A stretch of DNA of 64,000 nt from Cryobacterium sp. CG_9.6 (GCF_029893365.1 NZ_JARXUZ010000001.1:2046001-2110000), one strand, 5' to 3'. Shown: positions 17,452 through 28,212, counted from the first letter of the stretch. The notes: generated by a model not told the origin, from the sequence alone. Translations and numbers: made by a program.

Positions 17452-18194
17452 CGGGCGACGTGTTCCAACGAACGCAGGCCGCGGCCCAGATGCCACTGGG
17501 TGTAGGCGGCAACGATGCCACCCGCCTGGCCCTGCGTGCGTGTGCTCGTGGCGGCCGCGTGCTCCCAGTCACCGGTGAGCAGGGCGCTGAGGAGGGCAAT
17601 GGTGAGCCTGTCGACGCGGGGAGACCCGGGCGAGGCGCAGGTGTCGCACACCACACCACCCAGCTGCACCACGATCGCTGAGTGCTCACCCACGGCCCCG
17701 CACCGGGCGCAGTCCTGAAAACTGGGTGCCCAACCGGCCATGGAGACAGCGCGAAGAAGGTACGAATCCAGCGTGAGACTTGCTCCGTGTTCACGCCGTG
17801 ACAGGGACCGCAGGGCGCCCACCAGAAGCAGGTACTGCTGCAGGGATCCCTCCGATTCCGTGAGCTTGTCGGCTGTTTCCACCATGACACTCGCCGCGGT
17901 GTAACAGTCATAATCGGCGGTAATGAGGGCGCCATAGGAGCCGAGAGACTCGGCCTGGGTGACAATATCGAGATTTCGTCCCTCATAGAGCTGCACATCA
18001 GCCACCATGAAGGGTTCGAGGCGAGCCCCGAATTTGGAGCCCGTCCGTCGCACACCCTTGGCAACGGCCCGCACCTTACCGTGGGCACGGGTAAGCAGGG
18101 TGACGATCCGGTCGGCTTCACCCAGCTTGTGGGTTCGCAGCACAACCGCTTCATCTCGATAGACAGGCACACCTGATTCTCCCACTTCTGGCAC
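17448..18194 (-). CDS. recO: DNA repair protein RecO
   Basis: A 248-aa recombination mediator that helps load RecA at single-strand gaps with RecR. An N-terminal OB fold starts at [27 protein letters not shown] and carries the characteristic [17 protein letters not shown] segment. A C-terminal helical domain holds a zinc site (CARC...CDTC, two CxxC pairs). The first nine residues before VPVYRD may be a misplaced start; a GTG at that Val is an alternative. The gene is divergent from the plus-strand hypothetical gene at 18258 and translationally coupled to uppS. Confidence 0.95.
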   Translation of the reverse strand: MPEVGESGVPVYRDEAVVLRTHKLGEADRIVTLLTRAHGKVRAVAKGVRRTGSKFGARLEPFMVADVQLYEGRNLDIVTQAESLGSYGALITADYDCYTAASVMVETADKLTESEGSLQQYLLLVGALRSLSRREHGASLTLDSYLLRAVSMAGWAPSFQDCARCGAVGEHSAIVVQLGGVVCDTCASPGSPRVDRLTIALLSALLTGDWEHAAATSTRTQGQAGGIVAAYTQWHLGRGLRSLEHVAR

Positions 18195-18257
18195 TGGTAT
18201 TTCGCGTGAGTCGGGGGGAGACTGAAACCATATTATTTCGTGGTGTGGAGGTTACTA

Positions 18258-18968
18258 ATGAAACCTGTTCAGAGCTCATTGCCCGACGGAATGCCCGTAC
18301 TGTCCCGCGGCAAGCATCGCACCCCTCGCAGTGGCGGGTGCTTCATGGAATTCGCGTCGTATTTGGCGGGCGAATCGTGGAGTGATCACCCGCAGTGCAC
18401 GCATCCTGTGCTGGCGTCCCTCGCGCGCATGGTGAATGACTGCACCAACGATGAGGGTCGCTCACGACTGGCTGTTCTCATCCCCTCGGTCATTGGGCTG
18501 CGCGGAGACGCACCGCAGATCGAGATCCTCGTGTCACTCCGTGCCGCCTCTGCCGCACTGCCCCTCGTGAGCCGCGATCGACAACGTGCTCTGGCCGTGG
18601 GGATTCTGTCCTGTGAACGCAGCCTGGCACGCTTGGGCGTCGAAACTCCGGCCACCGGTGCGCAGATTCGCCGGGCCCTGGCCACCGCACCCGACGCTGA
18701 AAAGTGGGCTCGAGACTTCATCGTGTCTGTCCGATCGTGGTCGCATGCCAAGTTCACGGCACGCACCGCAGATTCCATTCTGCGGGTGTCCGTGCAGGGA
18801 ATTGCCGAGGCGTGTCTACCCGACCCTGACGAGCGGCTGCACGACTTGCTCGCTCTGGCCGTCGATGACTGCCGCCGGGTTCTGACTCCCGCGACTCCCC
18901 TGCCGGCCGCCACTCCCATCGATGTGCGCGGTCTCACCACCATCGGATCACGTCGGAGTCGCGCCTAA
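18258..18968 (+). CDS. Hypothetical protein, 236 aa
   Basis: This is the only plus-strand gene in about 25 kb of minus-strand genes. The ATG at 18258 is preceded by GGAGG with good spacing. The protein is soluble and mostly helical, with no signal peptide or membrane segment. Its conserved-looking core starts GGCFMEFASYLAGESWSD, followed by HPQCTHPVLASLARMVNDCTND, with Cys residues at about 29, 48 and 62, then Leu/Ala-rich helices ending in an Arg-rich tail. Many charged residues flank IPSVIGLRGD. I do not recognise a family; similar hypothetical proteins may be lineage-restricted. Function unknown. Codon use fits its neighbours. Confidence 0.75.
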   Translation: MKPVQSSLPDGMPVLSRGKHRTPRSGGCFMEFASYLAGESWSDHPQCTHPVLASLARMVNDCTNDEGRSRLAVLIPSVIGLRGDAPQIEILVSLRAASAALPLVSRDRQRALAVGILSCERSLARLGVETPATGAQIRRALATAPDAEKWARDFIVSVRSWSHAKFTARTADSILRVSVQGIAEACLPDPDERLHDLLALAVDDCRRVLTPATPLPAATPIDVRGLTTIGSRRSRA

Positions 18969-18990
18969 CTCCAACCGTAGTCAGGACGCC

Positions 18991-19001
18991 GGCCTGAGCT
19001 G

Positions 19002-19009
<8 letters not shown>
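18991..19009 (+). terminator. Short hairpin after the 236-aa gene
   Basis: GGCCTGAG (18991-18998) and CTCAGGCC (19002-19009) form an 8-bp stem with a 3-nt loop, 22 bp beyond the stop. No T-run follows, so terminator activity is uncertain. Its right arm is also the first unit of the tandem repeat that follows. Confidence 0.4.
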
Positions 19010-20893
<1,884 letters not shown>

Positions 20894-20910
<17 letters not shown>

Positions 20911-20938
20911 AGCTAAGAAGGAGCAGACCGAACAGCAC
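20894..20938 (-). CDS. leuA leader peptide (14 aa, four consecutive Leu codons)
   Basis: A GTG-initiated frame encodes 14 residues, V(fM)LFGLLLLSCRDES, then TAA. It has five Leu codons, four in a row (CTG CTC CTT CTT), the hallmark of leucine attenuation leaders. A -10-like box (TAGCCT, 20945-20950) ends 6 nt before the GTG, so the transcript probably starts at or next to the start codon (leaderless). The frame overlaps the upstream arm of the hairpin. The leuA start is 66 bp beyond the stop. Confidence 0.78.
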
Positions 20939-20944
20939 GGATTT

Positions 20945-20950
20945 AGGCTA
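20945..20950 (-). promoter_or_regulatory. Candidate -10 box for the leu leader/leuA transcript
   Basis: TAGCCT on the minus strand lies 6 nt upstream of the leader GTG. No strong -35 is visible at the expected distance; extended spacing would be weak. Placement rests on the leaderless leader-peptide model. Confidence 0.45.
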
Positions 20951-20997
20951 GCACCGTTTGCACCGCCCAATTCCTGCCAAGCCTGTGAGTCTCGGGA

Positions 20998-21915
20998 CTA
21001 AAAGCCCAGTCGTCCGAGCTGCTTGGGGTCGCGCTGCCACTCCTTGGCAATCTTGACCCGCAGCGACAGAAAGACACGCTTACCCACGAGGGGCTCGATT
21101 TCCTTGCGCGCTCGCATGCCCACATCCTTCAGCCGGCTGCCGGACTTGCCGATGATGATGCCCTTTTGGCTGTCGCGCTCCACGAAGAGGTTCGCGTAGA
21201 TTTCCACGAGCTCCTGATCATCACGCTCAATGATGTCGTCGATGGTGACGGCGATGGAGTGTGGAAGCTCGTCCGTCACTCCCTCCAGCGCAGCCTCGCG
21301 AATGTACTCGGAAATTCGGGATTCCAGCGTCTCATCGGTCACTGTATCGGCCGGGTAGAGCGGTGCCTCGGCGGTGGGCAGCAGGCGCAGCAGCTCCACG
21401 GCCAGGGTGTCCAACTGGATGCGACTGGTTGCGGAAATGGGCACGATTGCTTCCCAGTCCCGCAGCTGTGACACCGCAAGAAGCTGATTGGCCACGTTCG
21501 TTTTCGACGATGCGTCGATCTTCGTGACGATGGCCACCTTGCGGGCCCGCGGGAAGGCATCCAGTTGCTCGTTAATGAATTTGTCACCCGGGCCGATGGG
21601 CTCGTTGGCCGGAATGCAGAGACCGATCACGTCGACGCCGGCGAGGGTGGCGGTGACAAGACTGTTCAGCCGCTCACCGAGAAGGGTGCGGGGCTTGTGG
21701 ATGCCGGGGGTGTCGACCAGAATCAGCTGGCCGTTTTTTTGGTGCACAATTCCGCGAATGGCGCGCCGCGTGGTCTGCGGCTTCGACGATGTGATGGCGA
21801 CCTTTTCGCCTACGAGGGCGTTGGTCAGAGTGGACTTGCCCACGTTGGGACGTCCCACGAACGAGACAAACCCCGCACGATAATCACCGGCCGGGTTTTC
21901 ATTTGTTCTGGTCAT
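20998..21915 (-). CDS. era: GTPase Era
   Basis: A 305-aa GTPase that binds 16S rRNA and helps mature the 30S subunit. The G motifs are visible: GRPNVGKST (G1), the G2 Thr in TTRRAIRG, LVDTPGIHKPRT (G3), and a G4 written TKID with a following SATS (G5). A C-terminal KH domain carries GIIIGKSGSRLKDVGMRAR. I chose ATG 21913-21915, with AAGGAG upstream. Two further in-frame ATGs upstream would lie inside the preceding gene. The start overlaps the CNNM/CBS gene by 17 bp. It follows ybeY and the CNNM gene in the usual order. Confidence 0.96.
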   Translation of the reverse strand: MTRTNENPAGDYRAGFVSFVGRPNVGKSTLTNALVGEKVAITSSKPQTTRRAIRGIVHQKNGQLILVDTPGIHKPRTLLGERLNSLVTATLAGVDVIGLCIPANEPIGPGDKFINEQLDAFPRARKVAIVTKIDASSKTNVANQLLAVSQLRDWEAIVPISATSRIQLDTLAVELLRLLPTAEAPLYPADTVTDETLESRISEYIREAALEGVTDELPHSIAVTIDDIIERDDQELVEIYANLFVERDSQKGIIIGKSGSRLKDVGMRARKEIEPLVGKRVFLSLRVKIAKEWQRDPKQLGRLGF

Positions 21916-23227
21916 GACCACTTGCTCCTTCATCGTCCGGCATCCCGAGGAATGCCGCTTGCGCATCAATCAATGCTTCATCTCGTTCCACCAGCACGGT
22001 GCTGATGCGCTTTCGCCGACCCTCTGTTCGTTCTGCGGTGAGGATCAAACCGCTGGCCCCGGCGACGGAACCAGCGACCGGAAGCCGGCCGAGTGCTTTC
22101 GCCAAGAGACCGCCAACCGAATCCACGTCATCGTCGTCAAGTTCGAGGTCAAACAATTCTCCCAGTTCGTCGACCGGGAGTCGTGCACTGACACGGAAGT
22201 GACCGTCCCCGAGATCTTCGACCTCAATGGATTCACGATCGTACTCATCGGAAATGTCACCGACCAGTTCCTCAATCAGGTCTTCCAGGGTGACGAGTCC
22301 GGCGATACCGCCGTACTCGTCAACCACCATCGCGAGGTGATTGGACTCGGTCTGCATCTGGCGCAGCGTGGCATCGGCTGGCTTGGATTCCGGAACGTAG
22401 ACTGCCGGGCGCACGAGCTCGGCTACGGTCACCGACTCGGCATCCAGTGCCCGCTCGTACATGACCCGGGCCACATCCCGCAGGTACACAATTCCGGTGA
22501 CATCGTCCACCTCACCGTCGAGAACCGGTACCCGTGACGTTCCCGTGCTGAGAAAGAGACCCATGGCCGCGTCAATCGTGGCGCTGGCCTCGATGGTGAT
22601 CATGTCCGTACGCGGAATCATGACCTCGCGCACCACCGTTTCGTTGAACTCAAAGATGGAGTGGATGAGTTCCCGGTGGGCCTCCTCGATCACGTCCAGT
22701 TCGGTGGCCTCATCGACCATGCTCAGGAGCTGGTCCTCCGACGTGAAGGTGGCAAGCCGCGTCCGCCCGGGCGTCACTCGGTTTCCGAGCGCTACGAGGG
22801 CGTTTGCGATGGGACCAAGAAGCACGCGCACAAAGTGCACGAGGAGGGCGCTCGATCGCAGCAGGGTGATGGGGTTCGCCCGCCCCACGCTCCGGGGACT
22901 GGCGCCGACGAGCACGAAGGACACTGCTGTCATGATGAACGCGGACAGCAGGAGGGCGAGCCACAGCTGGTCGATAGTGGTGGCGAAAACCAGGGTCACG
23001 AGGACCGCGGCGGTGGTTTCCGCGATGATGCGCATGAAGTTGATGGCATTCAGATGAGCGCCGATATCGGATGCAATGGCCCGCAGGGACCGCTTGGCGC
23101 GCGCGGTCTCGGCGAGCCCGGCAATGTCGGCCCGGGACTGGGCCGTGATGGCGGCGTCAACAGCGGCCATCAAACCAGCAAAGGCGATCATGCCGACCGC
23201 AGCCGCAAGAAACCACCCGATGATCAT
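21899..23227 (-). CDS. CNNM-domain, CBS-pair membrane protein (HlyC/CorC family)
   Basis: A 442-aa protein. The N-terminal DUF21/CNNM domain has about four membrane helices (residues 1-170). Next come two CBS domains (VREVMIPRTDMITIEA near 200, and LVTLEDLIEELVGDI near 320) and a C-terminal CorC_HlyC domain. The family is linked to Mg/Co ion transport; the older name hemolysin is misleading. Placement between ybeY and era is conserved in actinobacteria. It overlaps ybeY by 1 bp and era by 17 bp, so it belongs to the same transcript. Confidence 0.92.
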   Translation of the reverse strand: MIIGWFLAAAVGMIAFAGLMAAVDAAITAQSRADIAGLAETARAKRSLRAIASDIGAHLNAINFMRIIAETTAAVLVTLVFATTIDQLWLALLLSAFIMTAVSFVLVGASPRSVGRANPITLLRSSALLVHFVRVLLGPIANALVALGNRVTPGRTRLATFTSEDQLLSMVDEATELDVIEEAHRELIHSIFEFNETVVREVMIPRTDMITIEASATIDAAMGLFLSTGTSRVPVLDGEVDDVTGIVYLRDVARVMYERALDAESVTVAELVRPAVYVPESKPADATLRQMQTESNHLAMVVDEYGGIAGLVTLEDLIEELVGDISDEYDRESIEVEDLGDGHFRVSARLPVDELGELFDLELDDDDVDSVGGLLAKALGRLPVAGSVAGASGLILTAERTEGRRKRISTVLVERDEALIDAQAAFLGMPDDEGASGHDQNK

Positions 23228-23691
23228 CAGCCGCGTTGCCGTTCCTGCATCGTGAAGCCCACGAGGATGTCCCGCTGGATCCCGAACATTTCCTTTTCTT
23301 CTTCCGGCTCGGCATGGTCGAAGCCGAGCAGGTGCAGTATTCCGTGCGTGGTCAGCAGCAGAAGCTCACCCAGAGTTGAGTGTCCAGCCGTTTCCGCCTG
23401 AGCCTGAGCCACCTGCGGGCAGAGCACGATATCGCCCAGAAGCCCGGGGGGCGTTTCGGCGTCTTCGGTTCCCGGTCGCAGTTCATCCATGGGAAAGCTG
23501 AGCACGTCGGTGGGTCCGGGTTCGTCCATCCACTGCACGTGGAGCTGCTCCATCGCTCCCTCGTCCACCAGCACGATAGCCAGCTCGGCGTCGGCGTGCA
23601 CGTGCATCGTGTCGAGCGCGAACGCGGACAGCCGAAGAATGGTAGCTTCATCCACCTCGATCGCTGACTCGTTGTTTATTTCAATACTCAA
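23227..23691 (-). CDS. ybeY: Endoribonuclease YbeY (rRNA maturation factor)
   Basis: A 154-aa metal-dependent endoribonuclease that acts in 16S rRNA 3' processing and ribosome quality control. The zinc site HGILHLLGFDH (His-x3-His-x5-His pattern) is complete, and the conserved TDVLSFPMDE motif precedes it. Length is normal. The start overlaps the phoH-like stop by 4 bp and its stop overlaps the CNNM gene by 1 bp. The phoH-ybeY-corC-era block is conserved across bacteria. Confidence 0.96.
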   Translation of the reverse strand: MSIEINNESAIEVDEATILRLSAFALDTMHVHADAELAIVLVDEGAMEQLHVQWMDEPGPTDVLSFPMDELRPGTEDAETPPGLLGDIVLCPQVAQAQAETAGHSTLGELLLLTTHGILHLLGFDHAEPEEEKEMFGIQRDILVGFTMQERQRG

Positions 23692-24800
23692 CTTTGACTC
23701 CGTTTCGGAAGGCGACCCTGCGGACCGCCCGAGCGTTGGGGGCCGCGGGCCGCGAAGTCGCGGGCCTCGGCGGTTTCTTGACGCAGGGCTTGGCGCTGCG
23801 CATCGTATTCGGTGTAGGCATCGACAATACGGCCGACCAGGCTGTGGCGCACCACATCCGCACTGGACAGGTAGGAGAAGTGGATGTCATCGATCCCGTC
23901 GAGCACTCGGGTGACGAGCTTCAGACCGCTGGTGCCCACGGGAAGGTCAATCTGCGTAATGTCTCCGGTGATGACCATCTTCGAGCCGAAGCCGAGACGG
24001 GTGAGAAACATCTTCATCTGTTCGGGGGTGGTGTTCTGTGCCTCATCGAGAACGACGAAGGCCGAGTTGAGCGTTCGACCGCGCATGTACGCGAGCGGTG
24101 CCACCTCAATTGTTCCGGCGGCGAGAAGTTTGGGAATCAGCTCCGGGTCAAGCATTTCGCCGAGGGCATCGTAGAGCGGGCGCAGGTACGGATCGATCTT
24201 GTCGGTGAGTGTTCCGGGCAGAAAGCCCAGGCGTTCACCGGCTTCGACGGCCGGACGCGTGAGGATGATGCGTTCAACCTCTTTGTTTTGCAGAGCACGG
24301 ATGGCTTTCGCCATCGCCAGGTAGGTTTTACCCGTTCCGGCCGGTCCGATACCAAACACGATGGTGTTGTCGTCAATGGCGTCGATGTACTCTTTTTGGC
24401 CGAGCGACTTCGCGCGCACGCTCTTGCCCCGCGCGGTGAGGATCGGTGCCCCGAGCAGCTGAGACGGACTCGTCCGGCTGTCAGCGCTCAGCATTCGAGC
24501 CGATGTTGCCACCTGAGCCTCGGCCAGATCCTGCCCGTCTCGGATCATGACCTGAAGCTCATCAATAAGGCGACGCACAGATTCAACCTCATCGGCACGC
24601 CCGATCAGGGTGATGTCGTTGCCGCGCACATGCACGTTCACGCCGGGGTACTGCTTTTCGATGGTGGCGAGGTAGCGATCTTCCGGTCCGAGCAGCCGCA
24701 CCATGGCAATTCCATCGACCGTGAGCCGAATCTCGCGCCGTGACGTCTCGGGCGTCCCGGGCGTTTCAGAGGTCTCAGAGGGAGCCAAGGGACCCCTCAC
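23688..24800 (-). CDS. PhoH-like ATPase
   Basis: A 370-aa cytoplasmic ATPase of the PhoH family, associated with RNA metabolism and ribosome maturation through its YbeY link. An N-terminal KH-like/RNA-binding part (RLTVDGIAMVRLLGPEDRYLATIE) is followed by the ATPase core with Walker A GPAGTGKTYLA and Walker B FVVLDEAQNTT. The tail after DAYTEYDAQRQAL is Arg-rich and repetitive. The annotated GTG at 24798-24800 gives about 30 low-complexity residues before the domain; a later start is possible. It overlaps the HIT gene by 26 bp, which is unusually long. Confidence 0.92.
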   Translation of the reverse strand: MRGPLAPSETSETPGTPETSRREIRLTVDGIAMVRLLGPEDRYLATIEKQYPGVNVHVRGNDITLIGRADEVESVRRLIDELQVMIRDGQDLAEAQVATSARMLSADSRTSPSQLLGAPILTARGKSVRAKSLGQKEYIDAIDDNTIVFGIGPAGTGKTYLAMAKAIRALQNKEVERIILTRPAVEAGERLGFLPGTLTDKIDPYLRPLYDALGEMLDPELIPKLLAAGTIEVAPLAYMRGRTLNSAFVVLDEAQNTTPEQMKMFLTRLGFGSKMVITGDITQIDLPVGTSGLKLVTRVLDGIDDIHFSYLSSADVVRHSLVGRIVDAYTEYDAQRQALRQETAEARDFAARGPQRSGGPQGRLPKRSQS

Positions 24801-25152
24801 CGAGCGTGGCGCTGTCGTCGCGCACTCCCATCACGTGGGCATGCACATGAAAAACGGTTTGCCCGGCGGCCGCTCCGCTGTTGAAGACGAGCCGAAACTC
24901 ACCCTGAGTGCGCTCATCCGCGATGGTGGACGCCATCCGCACGAGTTCAGCCAGGAGTGTGGGATCCCCCGCGGCGAGCTCAACAACGTTGGCGTACTCG
25001 GCGGTCTTCGTGGTGATCACGATGTGCACCGGCGCCTGCGGCGCAATGTCCTCAAAAGCGATGAGGTGATCGTTCTCTGCCACGATCGTCGCCGGAATCT
25101 CGCGAGCGACAATGCGACTGAAGATGGACGGTTCTGCGCCGGGAGAAGACAT
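24775..25152 (-). CDS. HIT-domain protein (HinT-like nucleotide hydrolase)
   Basis: A 125-aa histidine-triad protein. It starts with the typical IFSRIVAREIPATIVAENDHLIAFEDI and ends with the catalytic HVHAHVMG motif (His-x-His-x-His). The family hydrolyses adenosine phosphoramidates and acyl-adenylates. The last 15 residues (SATLGEGSLGSL) extend over the beginning of the phoH-like gene in another frame. It lies 19 bp downstream of rsmE, and its place before phoH is conserved in actinobacteria. Confidence 0.93.
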   Translation of the reverse strand: MSSPGAEPSIFSRIVAREIPATIVAENDHLIAFEDIAPQAPVHIVITTKTAEYANVVELAAGDPTLLAELVRMASTIADERTQGEFRLVFNSGAAAGQTVFHVHAHVMGVRDDSATLGEGSLGSL

Positions 25153-25171
25153 ATCTCTATCTTAAGCGCGA

Positions 25172-25927
25172 CTACCAGCGTCCGAGGGTCGCATTGAGGA
25201 TTGCCAGGGCGGCCGGTCCGGCCGTTGATGTGCGCAGCACCGTGTCGCCCAGACGCACCGGGGTGGCACCGGCCTGTTCGAGCAGGCTCAGCTCCCCCGG
25301 CGCAATGCCGCCTTCGGGTCCCACAACGAGCAGGATCTCCCGGTCCTCAGGCTGGTTTCGGTCCCCGAGGGCAGAAATCTCGGTGAGCCGACGTGCGGCC
25401 GTGGGCTCCAGAAGCAGCATGCGACTGGTCCCAGCAAGCACGGCGAGCTGCTTGGTGGTGCACAGGGGCCCCACCTCGGGGAGCCAGGCCCGAATGGACT
25501 GTTTGCTCGCTTCGCGCACGATGCTCGACCACCGCTCGTGACCCTTGGCGATCTTGGGGCCTTCCCATCGGGTGACGGAGCGCGCCGCCGCCCACGGTAT
25601 AACGCCGTCGATCCCCAGTTCCGTGGCCGCCTGCACGGCCATTTCGTCACGATCTCCCTTGGCCAGAGCCTGAACTAAGCGGATGCGTGGCGTCACCACC
25701 GGCACCTCTGTTGCCGTCTCCACACGCAGCGTGAACTCTGCCGGATCGGCCGTGACCACCACGCCAGCCAGCATCAGGCCGGCTCCGTTTCCGATCAGAA
25801 GATTCTCACCGGGCCGGATACGACTGACCGTTACGGCGTGGCGCGCTTCGGCTCCCGTCACGCTCACCACAGCCCCGTTGTGACAGTCCTCGGCACGAAG
25901 CTGTGGTTCCAGATAGAAATTGGCCAC
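25172..25927 (-). CDS. rsmE: 16S rRNA (uracil1498-N3)-methyltransferase RsmE
   Basis: A 251-aa SPOUT-class methyltransferase that modifies U1498 in 16S rRNA. An N-terminal PUA-like domain (YLEPQLRAEDCHNGAVVSVTGAEARHAVTVSRI) precedes the trefoil-knot domain, with VGPEGGIAPGELSLLEQAG and VRLGDTVLRTSTAGPAAL forming the AdoMet-binding knot. The gene starts 16 bp after dnaJ and is followed by the HIT gene after 19 bp, in the dnaJ-rsmE-hinT order common in this group. Confidence 0.95.
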   Translation of the reverse strand: MANFYLEPQLRAEDCHNGAVVSVTGAEARHAVTVSRIRPGENLLIGNGAGLMLAGVVVTADPAEFTLRVETATEVPVVTPRIRLVQALAKGDRDEMAVQAATELGIDGVIPWAAARSVTRWEGPKIAKGHERWSSIVREASKQSIRAWLPEVGPLCTTKQLAVLAGTSRMLLLEPTAARRLTEISALGDRNQPEDREILLVVGPEGGIAPGELSLLEQAGATPVRLGDTVLRTSTAGPAALAILNATLGRW

Positions 25928-25942
25928 GATGAGGGTCCGCGC

Positions 25943-27046
25943 CTAGCCCAGAAAACGATCGCGGAGTTTGGCGAACAAACCCTGCTGGTACTGGCTCAGC
26001 GACGGTGCCGGTGCGGAATGACGAGCGGCGAACTGTTCAATCAGGTCGCGCTCCTTGTGATCAAGCCGAGTCGGAGTCACAACCTGGATACCAATTTTCA
26101 GGTCTCCACGGCCGCTGCCACGAAGCTTCGTCACACCACGGTCTTTAATCGTGAGAATCTCGGAGCTCTGCACGCCGGGCCGAAGCTCAACGTCCACGTC
26201 CCCGTCGAGCGCTTTCAGCTTGACGGTCGTGCCGAGAATGGCCCCCGTCATGGCGACCTCGAGGGAGCACAGCAGGTCGTCACCGTCGCGGCTGAAGACG
26301 TCATGGTGGCGCACCTTCATTTCCAGGTACAGGTCGCCGTTGGGGCCGCCGGCCGGGCCGATCTCACCGCTGCCGGGCATCTGCAGGCGCAGGCCCGTGT
26401 CGACACCGGCCGGAACATCGACCGGCACGGTGCGCCGAGCACGAACACGGCCCTGACCGGAGCAGGTGGTGCACGGCGTGGCGATGATCGTGCCGTAGCC
26501 ACGGCAGGATCCGCAGGGGCTGCTGGTCATGACATTGCCGAGCAGCGAACGCACGGCGCGCTGAATGCTGCCGGTGCCGCGACAGATGTCGCACGTGACC
26601 GGGGCGGTGCCAGGCTGGCAGCACGATCCCTTACACGTATCGCAGAGAATAGCCGTGTCAACCTCGAGATCGCGATGCGTTCCAAAGATCACCTCGGCAA
26701 GGTCGAGTTCCACGCGAATGAGAGCATCCTGGCCACGTTCACGACGAGACCGCGGGCCGCGCGTTGACCCGCCACCTCCCCCAAAGAAGGTTTCAAAGAT
26801 ATCGCCGAAGTTACCGAAGTTCTGGCCTTCAGCGCCACCCCCCTGTCCGCCGCGATCATACTTTTGCCGCTGGGCGGAATCGCTCAAAACATCGTAGGCG
26901 TGCGTCACGCTCTTGAATGTTTCCGACGCCTCAGCGCCGGGGTTCACGTCCGGGTGCAACTGTCGTGCGAGGCGTCGATACGCCTTCTTGATTTCGTCGG
27001 TGGTCGCATCGCGGCTCACACCGAGGACTTCGTAGTGGTCAGCCAA
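25943..27046 (-). CDS. dnaJ: Molecular chaperone DnaJ (DnaJ2 type, hrcA-linked)
   Basis: A 367-aa type I J-protein that works with DnaK. The J domain (1-70) has the HPD triad in [10 protein letters not shown] Gly/Phe-rich linker ([10 protein letters not shown]) follows, then a zinc domain with four cysteine repeats. The first repeat reads CDTCKGSC rather than CxxCxGxG: its last Gly is replaced by Cys, with another Cys next to it. The other three are normal. A C-terminal substrate domain completes it. The start has a strong AAGGAG site 6-8 nt upstream. It follows hrcA by 97 bp and is probably controlled by the CIRCE operator upstream of hrcA. No grpE or dnaK is present in this window. Confidence 0.96.
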   Translation of the reverse strand: MADHYEVLGVSRDATTDEIKKAYRRLARQLHPDVNPGAEASETFKSVTHAYDVLSDSAQRQKYDRGGQGGGAEGQNFGNFGDIFETFFGGGGGSTRGPRSRRERGQDALIRVELDLAEVIFGTHRDLEVDTAILCDTCKGSCCQPGTAPVTCDICRGTGSIQRAVRSLLGNVMTSSPCGSCRGYGTIIATPCTTCSGQGRVRARRTVPVDVPAGVDTGLRLQMPGSGEIGPAGGPNGDLYLEMKVRHHDVFSRDGDDLLCSLEVAMTGAILGTTVKLKALDGDVDVELRPGVQSSEILTIKDRGVTKLRGSGRGDLKIGIQVVTPTRLDHKERDLIEQFAARHSAPAPSLSQYQQGLFAKLRDRFLG

Positions 27047-27115
27047 AGGTGGCTCTCCTTGTTGATCTGTTGTCTATTGGTCTGTTTGTCTGGTGAATGA
27101 TGGAGAAGTCTGAAA

Positions 27116-28144
27116 CTAGTTCTCGCCGAGGAGGCGGGAAAGATAGCGGGCCACGGCTCGAACAGCAGCCATGTTGTTGGAGTAATCCATGCGGGTGGGC
27201 CCGAGCACACCCAATCTGGCCAGGTTGCCATTCGAGGAGTACCCACTCGTGAGCACGGAGGTTTCGGCGAGCCCAAAGGGGGCGTTCTCCCGCCCGATGC
27301 TCACCGATACCCCGTGCTGATCTGTAGCCATCTCGCTAAAGAGTCGGAGCAGAACAACCTGCTCCTCGATCGCTTCGAGCACGGGGTAGATGCTCCCCGA
27401 GAAGTCTTCCTCGGTGCGCACCAGATTGGCGGTTCCGGCCATGACCAGTTTGGTCTGGCCGTTTGCGGCCACCTGCTGACTGAGCGTGAGCGTGATCAGA
27501 TCGACGATGACGGAGAACTCTTGATCCTCCGGCGGCTGCAAGGGGGGCTGGGCGGTCAGGGCGGCTGCGGCCTCCGTCATGGTGAGTCCCACAATGGTGG
27601 CCATGACGCGCGACCGCACTCGCACGAGCGTAGCCTCGTCCACGGGGCGGGGCAGATCAATCACCCGTTGCTCCACAGCGCCGGAATCCGTGATGAGCAC
27701 GGAGAGAACGCGGGTCTCGGTGAGGGATACGAGCTCAATGTGCCGCACCCGCGCGCGGGACAGCGAGGGGTACTGCACGAGAGCAACCTGATGCGTCAGC
27801 TGCGACAGCAGCCGAACACTGCGAACAAGAACCTCATCGAGGTCGGCCGAGTGGCCGAGGAACGTTTCAATGGCTTGCCGTTGAGCGGGTGAGAGCGGAC
27901 GCAGGTCGGCGAGGTGGTCGACAAAAACGCGGTATCCCTTGTCGGTAGGAATTCTCCCCGACGACGTATGGGGGGCGGCAATGAGTTCCTCCTCCTCAAG
28001 GAGGGCCATGTCATTGCGGATCGTTGCGGCCGACACACCGAAGGCGTGACGATCGACGATGGACTTCGACCCCACGGGCTCGCGAGAGGCCACATAGTCC
28101 TGAACGATGACGCGCAAGACATCGAGACCACGATCAGAAACCAT
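27116..28144 (-). CDS. hrcA: Heat-inducible transcription repressor HrcA
   Basis: A 342-aa repressor that binds the CIRCE element. The winged-helix domain covers the first 75 residues (VSDRGLDVLRVIVQDYVASREPVGSKSIVDR ... ATIRNDMALLEEEELI). The core has the HrcA motifs LTHQVALVQYPSLS and LTMTEAAAAL, and the C-terminal dimerisation region ends in VLGPTRMDYSNNMAAVRAVARYLSRLLGE. I chose ATG 28142-28144 because GGGAGG lies at the right distance upstream; an in-frame ATG 33 bp further up (28177) is also possible. A CIRCE operator overlaps its promoter (autoregulation). GroEL normally assists HrcA, but no groEL is visible here. Confidence 0.95.
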   Translation of the reverse strand: MVSDRGLDVLRVIVQDYVASREPVGSKSIVDRHAFGVSAATIRNDMALLEEEELIAAPHTSSGRIPTDKGYRVFVDHLADLRPLSPAQRQAIETFLGHSADLDEVLVRSVRLLSQLTHQVALVQYPSLSRARVRHIELVSLTETRVLSVLITDSGAVEQRVIDLPRPVDEATLVRVRSRVMATIVGLTMTEAAAALTAQPPLQPPEDQEFSVIVDLITLTLSQQVAANGQTKLVMAGTANLVRTEEDFSGSIYPVLEAIEEQVVLLRLFSEMATDQHGVSVSIGRENAPFGLAETSVLTSGYSSNGNLARLGVLGPTRMDYSNNMAAVRAVARYLSRLLGEN

Positions 28145-28180
28145 CGTCACGCCTCCCAACTCGTCGCGTCTACCCATCTG

Positions 28181-28207
28181 CTGGCACTCGTAGCGCCTGA
28201 GTGCTAA
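28181..28207 (-). promoter_or_regulatory. CIRCE operator of hrcA-dnaJ
   Basis: A 9-9-9 inverted repeat: CTGGCACTC, 9-nt spacer, GAGTGCTAA on the plus strand (perfect CIRCE right half; two mismatches in the left half). It lies 36 bp upstream of the chosen hrcA start and immediately next to a -10 box, so bound HrcA would cover the transcription start. Confidence 0.92.
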
Positions 28208-28212
28208 TCATA
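28207..28212 (-). promoter_or_regulatory. -10 box of hrcA promoter
   Basis: TATGAT on the minus strand, one base different from consensus, abutting CIRCE. No clear -35 hexamer is seen 16-18 bp upstream. Confidence 0.6.
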
